Positions 6,280 to 7,791 of a stretch of DNA of 7,791 nt are shown here, piece by piece. This stretch comes from Fibrobacteria bacterium GUT77 (GTDB taxonomy: Bacteria; Fibrobacterota; Chitinivibrionia; Chitinivibrionales; Chitinispirillaceae), in NCBI GenBank assembly GCA_001462255.1, contig LIUJ01000049.1, positions 1 to 7,791 of the forward strand, read 5' to 3'. Below the pieces are notes generated by a model. That model saw nothing but the letters and a program-made list of their open reading frames with translations, was not told the DNA's origin and did no database searches. The position numbers and the translations under genes were made by a program. Positions within the stretch are counted from its first letter, which is position 1. Every line of letters starts with the position of its first letter.

Positions 6280-7359
6280 TTATTGACCCTTTTTCAGTTC
6301 TGCCTCTATTGTTGATAACATACTCTCAACCGACGGTCGCGACATAATTGTCGGATATTCGTTCAACAGCCGTTGAAACGTTTGTATTGCCATCGAATAA
6401 TCCGGTTTAACACCATCTACCGTAATCGCACGAACAGATACCGCTTGCGTATAATAGGCAAGACCGAGTAAGTACATGGCCAGTCCGCATTCGTTGCTCT
6501 TCCGACCGTCGCAACCAGCGAGTTGTTTCTTGTATGTGTCTATATCTTCCAACGCCCGTTTGGCTTTCTTTCGTGCGTTATGATCTTCGGCAAATGATTT
6601 CCCGATTGCAGAAACAATTTGCGACACACTATCGGTGGAATCCATATATCCTATGTACTTAAATTCATTCCAACCTGTTGTTTTATCATAAGCACTACCT
6701 TGAGGTACATATAAGGTACACGCCTCTACATCCAATTTATATTTAATATCCATGGTAAGTTTTGGTGGTATTGGATTTTTAATTATTATGGATTTCAAGC
6801 CTTTGCAATCATTAAAAGCATTCTCTTTAATAGATATTACACTATTAGGAATTTTATAATCACGTGTTACCCTACCTGCCGGATACAGCATTAAAATTGT
6901 TTGATCTTTGTTGAATAATACCCCATCAATTGAACTATATTCGGTGTTTTTAGGATCTATATTTATTGCGGTCAACCGCGGATACAAAGCCCCCCCGCTA
7001 AAACCATCCGGATAAATTTCCCGATCGAAACTCATCATTCCACTGCCGATAGTTATGTCGGTCACGTTAGACATCATCCTTAGCCATCCACCGCAACTCT
7101 CAACCCCATTCCCAACGATCACCTTTGTGACATCCTTGATCTTTTTACACGGAAAGGCTCCGGCAGGGGCTTCCGATTCACACGCATCACCATATGAATA
7201 CATATCCCCTTTCCCGCTGATCGTAAGCGTCCCCCCCTTAAATGTCGCGGTAACATTCGTGCCTACCTTCCACGTCTGCGCCCACGCGACCTCTTGCGCC
7301 CATATCATCAATAGCGCCGTCAACAACAATGTCCGACTATTTCGAGTAAAAAGACTCAT
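6280..7359 (-). CDS. Secreted BspA-type leucine-rich-repeat (LRR_5) protein with C-terminal helical/TPR-like region
   Basis: A 359-residue exported protein of unknown partner. Residues 1-27 form a signal peptide (basic start, LLLTALLMIW core, likely cleavage after AWA). Residues 29-55 (TWKVGTNVTATFKGGTLTIS) resemble the N-terminal cap often found before LRR_5 repeats. Residues 75-200 carry BspA/TpLRR-like repeats, clearest at IDGVLFNKDQTILMLYPAG (144-162) and IPNSVISIKENAFNDCKGL (170-188). TLYVPQGSAYDKTTGWNEF (215-233) is a typical LRR_5 end cap. Residues 245-282 are charged and helical; 291-335 look TPR-like (YLLGLAYYTQA, AIQTFQRLLNEYP). Family members act in adhesion or protein binding at the cell surface; that role is inferred here. 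AAGGGG at 7368-7373 supports the start. The core at 6661-6960 is very AT-rich and two G7 runs lie in frame (7231-7237, 6990-6996). It precedes the 1020-residue gene by 59 nt. Confidence 0.85.
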   Translation of the reverse strand: MSLFTRNSRTLLLTALLMIWAQEVAWAQTWKVGTNVTATFKGGTLTISGKGDMYSYGDACESEAPAGAFPCKKIKDVTKVIVGNGVESCGGWLRMMSNVTDITIGSGMMSFDREIYPDGFSGGALYPRLTAINIDPKNTEYSSIDGVLFNKDQTILMLYPAGRVTRDYKIPNSVISIKENAFNDCKGLKSIIIKNPIPPKLTMDIKYKLDVEACTLYVPQGSAYDKTTGWNEFKYIGYMDSTDSVSQIVSAIGKSFAEDHNARKKAKRALEDIDTYKKQLAGCDGRKSNECGLAMYLLGLAYYTQAVSVRAITVDGVKPDYSMAIQTFQRLLNEYPTIMSRPSVESMLSTIEAELKKGQ

Positions 7360-7367
7360 ACGACATT

Positions 7368-7373
7368 CCCCTT
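7368..7373 (-). promoter_or_regulatory. Ribosome binding site of the LRR gene
   Basis: AAGGGG on the minus strand lies 8 nt upstream of the ATG at 7359, supporting that start directly before the signal peptide. Confidence 0.6.
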
Positions 7374-7414
7374 CGCTAAACGTTACATGATTGATTAATA
7401 CCGAATTTATTGAG

Positions 7415-7462
7415 CGGGGCGATACTTAAATAATCGAGCCGCCCCGGCAACCCTCACTGCCG
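7415..7462. repeat. Two adjoining, mutually exclusive inverted repeats
   Basis: cggggcg (7415-7421) pairs perfectly with cgccccg (7440-7446) across 18 nt, and cggca (7445-7449) pairs with tgccg (7458-7462) across 8 nt. The stems share positions 7445-7446, so both cannot fully form at once. They lie in the 153-nt gap between the Cys-repeat gene and the LRR gene, which are on the same strand. No T-tract follows on the minus strand, so a classical terminator is not supported. A leader structure or protein site is possible. I see no convincing -35/-10 pair in this gap. Confidence 0.4.
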
Positions 7463-7512
7463 AACAATACCGTACATACCATCTTGCTACATACATTTAG
7501 AATTGTTGGATG

Positions 7513-7791
7513 TCAATAAAGACCGTTTGTTCTTTCTTTCTCAACACCAAAACATTTTTTCGTGTCGGAAAGATAAATAACTTGAGACGGGTAACCTTGT
7601 TGTTTTGCCAAAGCGATACATTCTTTCTGCGTTTCGGTCGTACCTATGTTTGTGACTTTTCTCTCGCCGCCGCACTTATCGGTCTCCGGAGTATAAAAAT
7701 ACGTTAAATATCCGGCCTCCCCCGCCATTACGCTACACTCCTCCTCGGTACCGGCTTCGCCAACGTCAACCACGTGTGAAAGAACCCGCGG
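7513..7791 (-). CDS. 3' end of an unrecognised protein with two-cysteine repeats (5' end beyond the window)
   Basis: The frame is open from the right window edge to a TGA at 7513-7515, giving 92 residues; the true start lies outside. A GTG at 7771-7773 could be read as a start, but the frame continues upstream and the repeat unit appears to begin before it, so this is more likely the tail of a longer protein. Two tandem units of about 40 residues are visible: one with GTEEEC..AGEAGY..TDKCGGE and one with ETQKEC..AKQQGYPS..TKKCFGVE. Each has a cysteine after an acidic stretch, a GY pair 8-9 residues later and a second cysteine in a T-[DK]-K-C motif. Paired cysteines suggest an exported, disulfide-bonded protein, but no signal peptide can be seen. 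I do not recognise the family. It lies 153 nt upstream of the LRR gene on the same strand. Confidence 0.6.
   Translation of the reverse strand, partial: PRVLSHVVDVGEAGTEEECSVMAGEAGYLTYFYTPETDKCGGERKVTNIGTTETQKECIALAKQQGYPSQVIYLSDTKKCFGVEKERTNGLY

Noticed and set aside
7510..7707. Plus-strand 65-codon frame at the right end
   Set aside because: It is antisense to the Cys-repeat frame, whose internal duplication supports the minus strand as coding.

Overview
The window reads almost entirely on the minus strand: three housekeeping biosynthesis genes on the left and three secreted or envelope genes on the right. The best lineage clue is a clear FISUMP domain (Fibrobacter succinogenes major paralogous domain) inside the 1020-residue protein, together with a BspA-type leucine-rich-repeat protein of the style common in Fibrobacterota. 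A member of Fibrobacterota, possibly a gut lineage, is the most economical guess; no rRNA or marker gene here can prove it.

Layout, left to right. Positions 1-85 hold five tandem copies of a 17-bp unit that starts at the window edge. Positions 86-185 hold no recognisable feature. Then, transcribed right to left, come proA (3028 to 1742), hisI (1713 to 1357) and alr (1355 to 186). Their gaps of 28 nt and 1 nt imply one transcript for proline, histidine and D-alanine synthesis. The 129-nt gap 3029-3157 carries a candidate promoter and a short perfect inverted repeat in front of proA.

The right half holds a 359-residue secreted LRR_5/helical-repeat protein (7359 to 6280) and, 59 nt downstream, a 1020-residue exported multidomain protein (6220 to 3158). 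The larger protein combines a CsgG/LpoB-like domain, a TPR-like helical segment, a FISUMP domain, a Ser/Pro linker, a BACON-like Ig fold and a probable outer-membrane beta-barrel. The two genes look co-transcribed and could form a cell-surface module. At the right edge lies the 3' end of a gene for a protein with about 40-residue, two-cysteine repeats.

The most unusual points are the composite 1020-residue architecture, the sharp AT-rich core of the LRR gene (about 31% GC by hand count against about 50% in its flanks), two G7 tracts in that same gene, the 17-bp tandem array, and the Cys-repeat protein at the edge. I did not see a CRISPR array, transposase, tRNA, rRNA or defence gene.
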